The translations under genes and the position numbers were made by a program. 64,000 nucleotides of DNA. It comes from Terrabacter tumescens. Its GTDB lineage: Bacteria; Actinomycetota; Actinomycetes; Actinomycetales; Dermatophilaceae. Below are positions 16,761 through 24,282 of this stretch, piece by piece. Position 1 is the first letter of the stretch; each line of letters begins with the position of its first letter. The stretch spans positions 1-64,000 of the forward strand of contig NZ_BMNZ01000005.1 in assembly GCF_014646815.1 (NCBI RefSeq). The letters run 5' to 3'. The notes under the pieces are model-generated. The model saw only the letters and a program-made list of their open reading frames with translations, was not told where the DNA came from and did no database searches.

Positions 16761-17675
16761 TCACACCTTCACGATCGCGCGTGTGCCGAGCAGGCCACGA
16801 GGCTTGAGAAGCATGACGAGGATGAGCACGAGGAAGGACAGCACACTGGCGAAGTTCGCCGAGACGTACGCCGTCGTGAAGGACTCGATGAGACCGATGA
16901 GCAGACCACCGAGCATCGCACCCGGGATGGAGCCGATCCCCCCGACGACCGCCGCCGTGAAGCCCTTGAGGCCGGCGAGAAATCCCATGTAGTTGTTGAC
17001 GTTGAAGAAGACCAGTCCGACCATCACCCCGGCGGCACCTGCGAGCGCCGACGCGACGAAGAAGACCAGGACGATCACCTTGTTGACGTCGATGCCCATC
17101 ATCACCGCCGCGTCCCGGTCATACGCGACCGCCCGCATCCCGCGACCGAACGCGGTCTTCTCCACGAGGCGGGTGAGCCCCACCATGAGGATGATGGCCA
17201 GCACGAGCACAAGGATGCGCACCGGGTTGACCTGGACCCCAGCAACCTGCGGCCCGGCCCCGCTCCAGTAGCGGGGCGTGTCGTAGGAGCGGACCCGCGA
17301 ACCGAACAGGAGCAGCACAGCGTTCTGCAGGAAGAGCGAGACACCCAGGGCGCTGATGAGCGGCGCGATCCTCGTCGATTCGCGCAGGGGCCGATAGGCG
17401 AACCGCTCGATCCCGACGCCGAGCAGCCCGCTGACGACCATGGCTGCGAGGAACATCGCGACGATCATCAGCCACACCGGGACGATCGGCTTGCCGGGCC
17501 CCCCGAGGCCGACCATCACGAAGAACCCGGTGAACGCGCCCACCATGTATACCTCGCCGTGGGCGAAGTTGAGCAGCTGCAGCACGCCATAGATCAGGGT
17601 GTAGCCGAGTGCGATGAGGGCGTAGACCCCTCCCAACGTCAGCCCGTTGACGAGTTGCTGGACGAAGAGTTCCAC
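16761..17675 (-). CDS. Liv-type ABC transporter permease (LivH-like), importer 1
   Basis: A 304-residue membrane protein. It has the LivH N-terminus (LVNGLTLGGVYALIALGYTLIYGVL), the NFAHGE motif near residue 37, and the GGIGSIPGAMLGGLLIGLIE segment near the end. About eight membrane spans are expected. It follows the binding-protein gene by 9 bp and precedes livM by 2 nt. The pair forms the translocation channel of importer 1. Confidence 0.93.
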   Translation of the reverse strand: MELFVQQLVNGLTLGGVYALIALGYTLIYGVLQLLNFAHGEVYMVGAFTGFFVMVGLGGPGKPIVPVWLMIVAMFLAAMVVSGLLGVGIERFAYRPLRESTRIAPLISALGVSLFLQNAVLLLFGSRVRSYDTPRYWSGAGPQVAGVQVNPVRILVLVLAIILMVGLTRLVEKTAFGRGMRAVAYDRDAAVMMGIDVNKVIVLVFFVASALAGAAGVMVGLVFFNVNNYMGFLAGLKGFTAAVVGGIGSIPGAMLGGLLIGLIESFTTAYVSANFASVLSFLVLILVMLLKPRGLLGTRAIVKV

Positions 17676-17684
17676 ATCGTTCTC

Positions 17685-18845
17685 TCAGTTGACCAGCGCG
17701 GGCTTGCGGTCATCGCCGATCTTGAAGATGAAGAACTTGGCGTCCTTGACGTCGCCCTTGTCGGTGAAGGTGATCGGCTGACCGAGGATGGAGTCCGGGA
17801 TGCTCACACCCAGCACGTTCGAGCTCGTCTTGGCGCGGTCTGCAGTGCCTGTGCAGTCCTTCGCCGCCGCGGTCATGATGACCTGGGTCGCGACGTAGGT
17901 GGGCGGCCCGAACGTGCCGAACTCGCCGTACTTGGCCGTGTAGGCGTCGGCGACCGCCTTCGAGCTCGGGATGCCCTTGATGTCCGGGGCGAACGAGCTG
18001 ACGTACTGGCCGGGGACGTCGAAGTCGGCCGAGAACGAACCGTCGGAGCCGAAAACGACCGCCTTCTTGCTCTGTTGCTGAAGCGTGTTGGCGAGCGCCT
18101 TGGTGTTCGCGGCGATCTGGAAGGTCGCGAAGACCACCGAGGTGTCTGCATCCACGAGCGCGACGACGGAGGAGTAGTCCGGCTGCTTCTGGCTGACTTG
18201 GATGCGCTTGACGTCGACGCCCTTCTCCTTGAGTGCCTTCTCCACCGCGGACGAGAGCCCCGCTCCGTAGGACGTCTTCTCCTCGACGATGACGACCTTC
18301 TTGGCACCGAGCTTCGACACCATGAAGTCGGCATCGGTGGGTCCCTGGACGTCGTCGGTCGGGATCACTCGGGCGAACGTCGGAAAGGCGCCGCTCGTCA
18401 GGCTGGTGCGGGTGGCGGATGGGGATACGAATGCCATCTTCGCATCGGCGAAGGCGGGGCCCACGGACTCCACCTCCTGGCTCCCCGCGGGGCCGACGAC
18501 GCCGATGACGGCCTGGTTGGAGACGAGCTGTGGGGCGACCGTGCTGGCCTGACCGGCGTCGAGCTGGGTGTCGCCCTCGACGATGGAGAAGTTCGTGCCG
18601 TTCTTGGCGTTGTAGTCGGAGACGGCAAGCTTGGCGAAGTTGAGCTGTTCGCCGCCGATCGCAGCCGCGCCCCCGGTGATCGGCGCCATCACCCCGATCG
18701 CGCCTGTGCACGGGGTTCCCGACGTGGAACCGCCCGCCATGGCCGGTGCCGTCGAGGTCGCCGCCGGAGTCTCGCCGCCCGCGCAGGCGGCGAGCGCCAT
18801 ACCGGACGCCATCATCCCGACCAGAATCTTTGTTGCTGCGCGCAT
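17685..18845 (-). CDS. Liv-type periplasmic-binding lipoprotein, importer 1
   Basis: A 386-residue type I substrate-binding protein. It has a lipoprotein signal with lipobox LAAC at about residues 18-21, an Ala/Thr/Ser-rich linker, and then the binding fold from TGAIGVMAPITGG. GVVGPAGSQEVESV marks the hinge-side ligand pocket seen in Leu/Ile/Val- and aromatic-acid-binding relatives. It captures the substrate for LivHMGF and is the first gene of the operon that ends with the PLP enzyme. GAAGGG lies 8 nt before the ATG. The strongest palindrome of the window (18869-18893) lies in its promoter region. The local genes suggest an aromatic or indolic ligand, but that is an inference. Confidence 0.9.
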   Translation of the reverse strand: MRAATKILVGMMASGMALAACAGGETPAATSTAPAMAGGSTSGTPCTGAIGVMAPITGGAAAIGGEQLNFAKLAVSDYNAKNGTNFSIVEGDTQLDAGQASTVAPQLVSNQAVIGVVGPAGSQEVESVGPAFADAKMAFVSPSATRTSLTSGAFPTFARVIPTDDVQGPTDADFMVSKLGAKKVVIVEEKTSYGAGLSSAVEKALKEKGVDVKRIQVSQKQPDYSSVVALVDADTSVVFATFQIAANTKALANTLQQQSKKAVVFGSDGSFSADFDVPGQYVSSFAPDIKGIPSSKAVADAYTAKYGEFGTFGPPTYVATQVIMTAAAKDCTGTADRAKTSSNVLGVSIPDSILGQPITFTDKGDVKDAKFFIFKIGDDRKPALVN

Positions 18846-18868
18846 GTGGCCGACCCTTCACGTAGTGC

Positions 18869-18893
18869 GTAGTGGTGACGGCCGTCACACTAC
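18869..18893. promoter_or_regulatory. Extended palindrome in the importer 1 promoter
   Basis: The centre, TGACGGCCGTCA (18876-18887), is fully symmetric. The flanks GTAGTGG and CACTAC extend the inverted repeat to about 25 bp with one unpaired base. On the minus strand, GTGACG lies 16 nt before ACTACG, so a -35/-10 pair could overlap the site, about 20 bp before the binding-protein ribosome site. It is the best copy of the island palindrome. Confidence 0.65.
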
Positions 18894-18909
18894 TGGCATG
18901 CTTCCCAGC

Positions 18910-18926
18910 GTTCAACAGAACTGAAC
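18910..18926. promoter_or_regulatory. Second inverted repeat in the livK-regulator spacer
   Basis: GTTCA (18910-18914) and TGAAC (18922-18926) form perfect 5-bp arms around ACAGAAC. The site differs from the TGACG palindrome and lies between the importer 1 promoter and the XRE-cupin regulator gene. It could be an operator of that regulator, but no direct support is visible. Confidence 0.35.
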
Positions 18927-19041
18927 ATATCCGTTTCTCCTCCGGCTGGGTCCGATGCGTCGAGGCTGGGCCGGAGCCATCCCCGTGCAGGGCTGGCTGC
19001 GCCGGGCGCGCCGGGAGCGGGTCTAGTCTCAGCGGCATACG

Positions 19042-19092
19042 ACTGGCTTTGTCCACTGGCTCTGGCCACTGGCTGCATCCACTGGCTGTTCC
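19042..19092 (+). repeat. Four tandem 13-bp direct repeats upstream of the XRE-cupin regulator
   Basis: Four head-to-tail copies begin at 19042, 19055, 19068 and 19081. Each starts with ACTGGCT and ends with CC, and the middle four or five bases vary. The last copy is 12 bp. They end 22 bp before the ATG at 19115 and just before its ribosome site. The spacing is about 1.2 helical turns. They could be iterated binding sites for the regulator itself or part of its mRNA leader. Confidence 0.75.
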
Positions 19093-19114
19093 ACGACCGG
19101 AGAGGAACGCGACC

Positions 19115-19654
19115 ATGACTCTTGGCCCGCGAATACGTGCGCTGCGTCAGGCTCGCAGCCTCAGCGTGCGGCAGCTGGCTGCCGAGGTGGGAGTCTCCGC
19201 AGCCACCATCAGCCAGGTGGAGCGGGACATCAACGACCCCAGCCTCAACACGCTTCGGCGGATCGCGCGGGCGCTCGACACTCCGATCTTCGACCTCTTT
19301 ACCGCTCCGGCAGTCAGCACACCCCGCGTGATCCGCCACGACGAGCGGGTGCTCGCGCACGCGGCGCACGGCGAGATCCAGTACTGGCGCGTCTCACCGC
19401 CGGGGTCGAAGGTCGAGGTGCTCGAGGGCGTTCTCGCGCCCGGGACGGCGTCGTCGGAGGAGGCGTGGGCACATCCTGCAGAGGAGTGCGCCGTCGTGCT
19501 GGGCGGCGCTGTGCGTCTCGAGATCGGCGACGAGGTCCACGAGCTCACAGTCGGGGACTCGGCGTCGTTCGACTCCCGCCTCCCTCACCGCTACGTCAAC
19601 CCGGGCACGCACACCGCGCAGTTCCTCGTCTCGGTAACCCCCCCGAGCTACTGA
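19115..19654 (+). CDS. XRE-family regulator with C-terminal cupin sensor
   Basis: A 179-residue regulator. The N-terminal helix-turn-helix (about residues 6-60) contains SVRQLAAEVGVSAATISQVE, and the C-terminal cupin (about 100-175) contains HPAEECAVVLGGAVRLEIGD and a final SRLPHRYVNPG. Such proteins sense small molecules through the cupin and repress transport or catabolic operons. It diverges from the importer 1 operon across a 269-bp spacer rich in inverted and direct repeats, so it probably controls that operon or itself. GAGAGGAA lies about 9 nt before the ATG. The 3' end overlaps the convergent bicupin gene by 7 nt. The broken gene at 578-1041 is a relative. Confidence 0.88.
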   Translation: MTLGPRIRALRQARSLSVRQLAAEVGVSAATISQVERDINDPSLNTLRRIARALDTPIFDLFTAPAVSTPRVIRHDERVLAHAAHGEIQYWRVSPPGSKVEVLEGVLAPGTASSEEAWAHPAEECAVVLGGAVRLEIGDEVHELTVGDSASFDSRLPHRYVNPGTHTAQFLVSVTPPSY

Positions 19655-20466
19655 TCCCGGGGCTCAGGGTTGTCCTCCGGCGCGTTGTTGGGGGCCGGGT
19701 GCCCATCCGGGTAGTAAGCCGCAGCAGCGGATCCGGCCGGCCGGAAGACACCGAGGATCCACAGATCCTCGGTGGTCTGGGTGTTCTCCACCGCATGCAG
19801 GAACCGGGGCGGGACGTGGAAGGTGGAACCGGCTTCGAGGAGGCTGACCTCACCGGCGGCATGGAGCCGACCACGACCCCGGACGATGACACAGATCTCG
19901 TCGTAGAGGTGGTAGTGCTCCGGCGCCCCCGAGGGCGGGATGTATCCGACGAACTGGGTGGCCCCGGCGCTGCCCCGCGACGGCCCGTAGAGCACCTCGA
20001 ACTCTCTCGCCGACGTTGCCGCCTCGCGGGCGGCCTCGCCGAGACGGACGACGGGCTGATATCCGGTCGCCTCCCGCGCGAGAGAGCTCGCGTGGGGCAG
20101 CGGCGGTGCTGGGACTGACGTGTCGGTGATGAGCAGCTCGCCCTTCTCTACGACGACCACCCACTCGCGACCGGCCGGAACCAACGCGGCAGTGCCCGCC
20201 GCGACCGGCTGGTCCGTGGTGAATGCTCCGTCCGGGCCAGCGAGCAGGAGCCGACCTTCGCCGGACAGGACGAAGAGATAGGTGTCCGCGCCGTCGTCGC
20301 GTCGGCGCAGGCTCGTTCCCGGCAGACAGCGCAGCACCCGGTTCGTCATCCCCTCGGCGTAGTGGTCGTCCTCGACGAGGGTGCTGACCTCGACACAGTC
20401 CTCGGGACCAGGCGTGAGCGAAGGGTGCACCCACGAGCTGCCTGCGTGCCGGACGATTCCGCTCAT
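19648..20466 (-). CDS. Two-domain cupin protein
   Basis: A 272-residue bicupin. The C-terminal cupin (about 155-250) has an apparently complete metal site: His-X-His in PEHYHLYDEI with the following glutamate, and the third histidine in PPRFLHAVEN. The N-terminal cupin (about 45-120) has lost these histidines, as in many bicupin enzymes. It may be a metal-dependent dioxygenase, isomerase or hydrolase acting on a catabolic intermediate. No specific family could be named. It is divergent from the OsmC gene, and an island palindrome lies in the spacer. Its 3' end overlaps the XRE-cupin gene by 7 nt. Confidence 0.75.
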   Translation of the reverse strand: MSGIVRHAGSSWVHPSLTPGPEDCVEVSTLVEDDHYAEGMTNRVLRCLPGTSLRRRDDGADTYLFVLSGEGRLLLAGPDGAFTTDQPVAAGTAALVPAGREWVVVVEKGELLITDTSVPAPPLPHASSLAREATGYQPVVRLGEAAREAATSAREFEVLYGPSRGSAGATQFVGYIPPSGAPEHYHLYDEICVIVRGRGRLHAAGEVSLLEAGSTFHVPPRFLHAVENTQTTEDLWILGVFRPAGSAAAAYYPDGHPAPNNAPEDNPEPRDQ

Positions 20467-20525
20467 GGTGTTCTCCCTGGGGCTTCTCCCCGGCTCGTCG
20501 ATGCCATATGTTTGGGTCGGTTACG

Positions 20526-20537
20526 TGACGACCGTCG
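20526..20537. promoter_or_regulatory. Operator-like repeat between the bicupin and OsmC genes
   Basis: TGACGACCGTCG is one mismatch from the TGACG-NN-CGTCA palindrome. It sits in the 87-bp divergent spacer, ending 3 bp before the AGGAGG ribosome site of the OsmC gene. A bound regulator could affect both genes. Confidence 0.5.
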
Positions 20538-20553
20538 ACAGGAGGCTATACCC

Positions 20554-20997
20554 TTGAAGATCATCCGCAGGGCGAGAGCGAGCTGGCGAGGACCGGTCCC
20601 GACAGGGTCCGGCACGATGGGCCTCGGGCGGGGCGGTGATGCATTTGCCTACTCGCTGCGGTCTCGCACCGAGGACGACGCCGGCACCAACCCCGAGGAG
20701 CTGCTCGGGGCCGCGCATGCTGGGTGTTTCTCGATGTCTCTCAGCGACCTCCTCGAGGGGGCCGGCCACCCCGCGACCGAGATCAGCACGACCGCGCGCG
20801 TGACGATGGAGGAGAAGGGCGGATCCTTCAGCATCACGACCATCGACCTCGTGGCCAGAGGGCACGTCGAAGGCATCGACGAGGAGACCTTCCGCCGACT
20901 CGCTGCGCAGGCGAAGGAGACCTGTCCGGTCTCCCGACTGTTCGCCAGTGCGACGATCACTCTCGACGCCGCCCTCGACGCCTCGCTCGGGGGCTGA
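20554..20997 (+). CDS. OsmC-family peroxiredoxin
   Basis: 147 residues from a TTG start with AGGAGG 8 nt upstream; conserved sequence (ASWRGPVPTGSGTMGLG) begins just after it. The two redox cysteines of the family appear in AAHAGCFSMSLSDLLE and ETCPVSRLF. OsmC proteins reduce organic hydroperoxides. In an island rich in oxygen-using flavoenzymes it probably detoxifies peroxides formed by uncoupled turnover. It is divergent from the bicupin gene and 84 bp upstream of the cyclase gene, with which it may be co-transcribed. Confidence 0.92.
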   Translation: MKIIRRARASWRGPVPTGSGTMGLGRGGDAFAYSLRSRTEDDAGTNPEELLGAAHAGCFSMSLSDLLEGAGHPATEISTTARVTMEEKGGSFSITTIDLVARGHVEGIDEETFRRLAAQAKETCPVSRLFASATITLDAALDASLGG

Positions 20998-21081
20998 TCG
21001 AGCTTCGGTCGATGCCGCTGCTCATCCGAAACTCTTGCCACCGCGCTTTCCACCCGAGACCCACCCCGACAAAGGAGCACC

Positions 21082-21855
21082 ATGTCCGCACTGAAGGACC
21101 TCGTCGACGGCTTGGCCTCGGGCCAGATCCAGATCGTCGACCTCACGGCCCGCCTGTCGAGCGACACCCCGATCATCCAGCTGCCGGAGATGTTCGGCCA
21201 GACGCAGCGCTTCGAGCTCGAGGAGATCAGCAACTACGACGACCGCGGACCGGCCTGGTACTGGAACAACTTCCGCAGCGGCGAGCACACCGGGACCCAC
21301 TTCGACGCGCCCAACCACTGGGTCACGGGCAAGGACCTGGGCGACGTCGCCGACGTCCCGGTCGAGCGGCTGATCCGGCCCGTCGTCGTGCTCGACTTCA
21401 GCGCGAAGTGCGCCGAGAACCCCGACTTCCTCCTCGAGGTCGACGACATCCGGGCATGGGAGTCCGAGCACGGTCCGCTGCCCGAGGGTGGCTGGATGAT
21501 CTACCGCACCGGCTGGGACGCACGGTCGGACTCGCAGGAGGCCTTCATCAACGCCGACGAGAACGGCCCACACACGCCCGGCATGACCGTCGAGTGCGCG
21601 CGCTGGGTCGCCGAGGAGTCCCCGCTCGTCGGCGTGGGCGTCGAGACGGTCGGCACCGACGCCGGCGCCGCCCACTCCTTCGACCCGGCCTTCCCGTGCC
21701 ACTCTTACCTCATGGGCAGCGGAAAGTTCGGCCTCACCCAGCTGCAGAACGTCGCGCAGCTGCCGGCCACCGGGGCGGTGCTCATCGCCGGGCCACTGCC
21801 CATCGTGACCGGCTCCGGAGCCCCGGCGCGGGTCCTGGCGCTCGTCGAGCGCTGA
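21082..21855 (+). CDS. Cyclase-family hydrolase (isatin hydrolase/arylformamidase type)
   Basis: A 257-residue metal-dependent hydrolase of the cyclase family (PF04199). The metal-binding signature HxGTHxDxPxH is present as EHTGTHFDAPNHW at about residues 72-84. Members include kynurenine formamidase (KynB, about 210 residues) and isatin hydrolase (about 260 residues). The length and the ISNYDDRGPAWYWNN lead-in are closer to the isatin-hydrolase type. Both reactions lead towards anthranilate: isatin to isatinate, or N-formylkynurenine to kynurenine. AAAGGAG lies just before the ATG. It sits between the OsmC gene and the indolepyruvate oxidoreductase operon. The family is certain; the choice between the two substrates is an inference. 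Confidence 0.85.
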   Translation: MSALKDLVDGLASGQIQIVDLTARLSSDTPIIQLPEMFGQTQRFELEEISNYDDRGPAWYWNNFRSGEHTGTHFDAPNHWVTGKDLGDVADVPVERLIRPVVVLDFSAKCAENPDFLLEVDDIRAWESEHGPLPEGGWMIYRTGWDARSDSQEAFINADENGPHTPGMTVECARWVAEESPLVGVGVETVGTDAGAAHSFDPAFPCHSYLMGSGKFGLTQLQNVAQLPATGAVLIAGPLPIVTGSGAPARVLALVER

Positions 21856-21960
21856 TCCCGCCGGGTGCGTCACGGCCGGGTCGGTCGGCGCGGTGGGCCG
21901 GGTGGACCCCGGCCCACCGCGCCCCCCTCTGGCCCACCCATCGAGAAGCATGACATTTCG

Positions 21961-21988
21961 TTGACGCTCGTCACTGGGGCGATATAGC
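21961..21988 (+). promoter_or_regulatory. Promoter with overlapping operator for the oxidoreductase operon
   Basis: A -35 box TTGACG (21961-21966) and a -10 box TATAGC (21983-21988) are separated by 16 nt. The perfect palindrome TGACG-CT-CGTCA (21962-21973) lies on the -35 box, so a bound protein would exclude RNA polymerase. The gene starts at 22036 with GGAGG upstream. Confidence 0.65.
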
Positions 21989-22035
21989 GTCAGCCTGAGC
22001 CAGTGCGCACACTGGTGACGAGGCGGAGGAGCATC

Positions 22036-24282
22036 ATGGCCGAACGTTCATTTGCGCAGGAAGTCCTCGCGCTCCGGCAGGGTGCCGGCACGACCTTCCG
22101 TGGCGAGGGCATCCTCGCTGTCACCAAGGCCCTGCTGCAGTCGGGCGTGGCCTACGTCGGCGGCTACCAGGGAGCCCCGATCTCCCACCTCATGGACGTG
22201 CTCGGTGACGCCCACGAGATCCTCGAGGAGCTCGACGTCTACTTCGAGAACAGCGCGTCCGAGGCCACCGCCGCCGCCATGCTCGCCGCCTCCGTGCACT
22301 ACCCGCTCCGCGGCGCGGTCACCTTCAAGTCAACCGTCGGCACCAACGTCGCCTCCGACGCCCTCGCCAACCTCTCGAGCGGCGGCGTCACCGGCGGCGC
22401 CCTCGTCATCGTCGGCGAGGACTACGGCGAGGGCTCGAGCATCATGCAGGAGCGCTCGCACGCCTTCGCCATGAAGTCGCAGATGTGGCTGCTGGACCCG
22501 CGGCCCAACCTCACAGCGATCGTCGAGGCGGTGGAGTCCGGCTTCGAGCTGTCCGAGGTGAGCAACACCCCGGTCATGCTCCAGCTGCGGTTGCGCTCCT
22601 GCCACCTGACGGGCAGCTTCGTCGCCAAGGACAACAAGCGCCCGCCGATGACGGTGACGGATGCCGTCGAGAACCCCAAGCGCGACGTGAGCCGGATCGT
22701 CCTGCCGCCCGCGAGCTTCCTCCACGAACAGGAGAAGATCACCCACCGATGGCCGGCCGCGGTGAAGTTCATCCAGGAGCGCGGGATGAACGAGTTCTTC
22801 GCCGAGGACGCCGCGGACATCGGCATCATCGTGCAGGGCGGCCTCTACAACACGCTCAACCGGGCCCTCGAGCTGCTCGGCTGCTCCGACGCGTTCGGCA
22901 ACTCGGCCATCCCCCTCTACTGCATGAACGTCACCTACCCCATCGTCAACGACGAGGTGCTGCGCTTCTGCGAGGGCAAGCGGGCCGTGCTGCTGCTCGA
23001 GGAGGGCCAGCCGGACTACATCGAGCAGTCGCTCAACGCCATCCTGCGGCGAGCCGGGGCCACCGCCGCCCTGCACGGCAAGGACCTGCTGCCCGTGGCC
23101 GGAGAGTACACCCCGACGGCCGTCACGCGCGGCGTCGCCGCCTTCCTCAAGAAGTACCGGCCCGAGGCGGTCACGTCCGAGCCGGCGCTCCTGCGGCCCG
23201 ACACCGACCCCGGCTCGCCCTTCGCCCCCCGCGTCGAGCCGGCCGTGGTCCAGCCCCGGCCGCCGGGCCTGTGCACGGGATGCCCGGAGCGCCCCATCTT
23301 CAGCGCCCTCAAGCTCGCCGAGCGCGAGACGGGCCAGCACCACATCAGCGCCGACATCGGCTGCCACCTCTTCTCGATCAACGCGCCCTTCAATCTCGGT
23401 GCGACGACGATGGGCTACGGCCTGGGCTCCGCCGGCGGCGCGGCCCTCAACTCCAAGGACGCCGACCGGCGGACCATCGCGATCATGGGCGACGGTGGCT
23501 TCTGGCACAACGGCCTGACGAGCGGCGTCGGCAACGCCGTCTTCAACAAGAACGACCAGCTCCTCGTCGTGGTCGACAACGCCTACAGCGCCGCGACCGG
23601 CGGCCAGGACGTGCTCTCCTCACAGGCCCAGAGCCCGCTGCGCTCGACCCAGCACCCCATCGAGAAGGCGGTGCGCGGCATCGGCGTCAAGTGGGCGACG
23701 ACCGTCACCAACACGTTCAAGGTGGCCGAGCTGCGTGACCTCTTCATCCACGCGCTCACCACGGACGAGCCCGGCCCGAAGGTCATCGTCGCCCAGAGCG
23801 AGTGCCAGCTGAACCGTCAGCGGCGCGTCGCCCCGGAGCGCGCCCAGGCGATCTCCGACGGCAAACGCATCGTCAAGGAGCGCTTCGGCGTCGACGCCGA
23901 GACGTGCACGGGTGACCACGCCTGCATCCGGATCTCCGGATGCCCCTCGCTGACCATCAAGCCGAACCCCGACCCGATGCGTATCGACCCCGTCGCCACG
24001 GTGACCGACAGCTGCGTCGGGTGCGGCGTCTGCGGCGCGAATGCCCACGCGGCCTCCCTATGCCCTTCCTTCTACCGCACCGACGTGGTCTTCAACCCGA
24101 CCCGTCGGGACAAGGCGCTGGCCAAGGTGCGCAATGGATGGATCTCCATGCTGTCCAAGGGCATCGAGCGCCGGGCCGCGGGCATCGAGGTGTCCGGGGA
24201 CCCAGGGGACCTCACAGTCCTCGACCCGGCCCCGGCGGCCGCGAGAGCAGCGCACTCCTCCCACGCAGGAGTCTCGGCATGA
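22036..24282 (+). CDS. Indolepyruvate ferredoxin oxidoreductase, IorA-like subunit
   Basis: 748 residues of the 2-oxoacid:ferredoxin oxidoreductase superfamily. Order of domains: N-terminal pyrimidine-binding TPP domain (about 30-240), a middle domain, and the TPP/Mg-binding domain with GDGGFWHNG (about 484) and VVDNAYSAATGG. The C-terminus is cysteine rich: CTGDHACIRISGCPSLTIKP (about 625) and CVGCGVCG (about 660). Arylpyruvates such as indolepyruvate would be decarboxylated oxidatively to arylacetyl-CoA. The ATG at 22036 follows GGCGGAGGAG, and it overlaps the next gene by 4 nt (ATGA). In this locus it could process indolepyruvate or another 2-oxoacid; the substrate is not proven. Confidence 0.87.
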   Translation: MAERSFAQEVLALRQGAGTTFRGEGILAVTKALLQSGVAYVGGYQGAPISHLMDVLGDAHEILEELDVYFENSASEATAAAMLAASVHYPLRGAVTFKSTVGTNVASDALANLSSGGVTGGALVIVGEDYGEGSSIMQERSHAFAMKSQMWLLDPRPNLTAIVEAVESGFELSEVSNTPVMLQLRLRSCHLTGSFVAKDNKRPPMTVTDAVENPKRDVSRIVLPPASFLHEQEKITHRWPAAVKFIQERGMNEFFAEDAADIGIIVQGGLYNTLNRALELLGCSDAFGNSAIPLYCMNVTYPIVNDEVLRFCEGKRAVLLLEEGQPDYIEQSLNAILRRAGATAALHGKDLLPVAGEYTPTAVTRGVAAFLKKYRPEAVTSEPALLRPDTDPGSPFAPRVEPAVVQPRPPGLCTGCPERPIFSALKLAERETGQHHISADIGCHLFSINAPFNLGATTMGYGLGSAGGAALNSKDADRRTIAIMGDGGFWHNGLTSGVGNAVFNKNDQLLVVVDNAYSAATGGQDVLSSQAQSPLRSTQHPIEKAVRGIGVKWATTVTNTFKVAELRDLFIHALTTDEPGPKVIVAQSECQLNRQRRVAPERAQAISDGKRIVKERFGVDAETCTGDHACIRISGCPSLTIKPNPDPMRIDPVATVTDSCVGCGVCGANAHAASLCPSFYRTDVVFNPTRRDKALAKVRNGWISMLSKGIERRAAGIEVSGDPGDLTVLDPAPAAARAAHSSHAGVSA

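Noticed and set aside
16599-18872. A 757-codon plus-strand frame across the LivH and LivK genes
   Set aside because: Its product is Asp/Glu/Arg/His-rich with no domain, and it spans two well-supported genes on the other strand.
20525-20552. GTGACG-16-TATACC as the OsmC promoter
   Set aside because: It has the same layout as the other island promoters, but its -10 would end 1 nt before the TTG start and overlaps the ribosome site, so the real start of transcription must lie further upstream.
20578-20590. A 13-base match to the tRNA-Thr 3' region (CGAGCTGGCGAGG) as a possible second att site
   Set aside because: The match stops before the conserved T-arm and lies inside the OsmC coding sequence at an ordinary conserved position.
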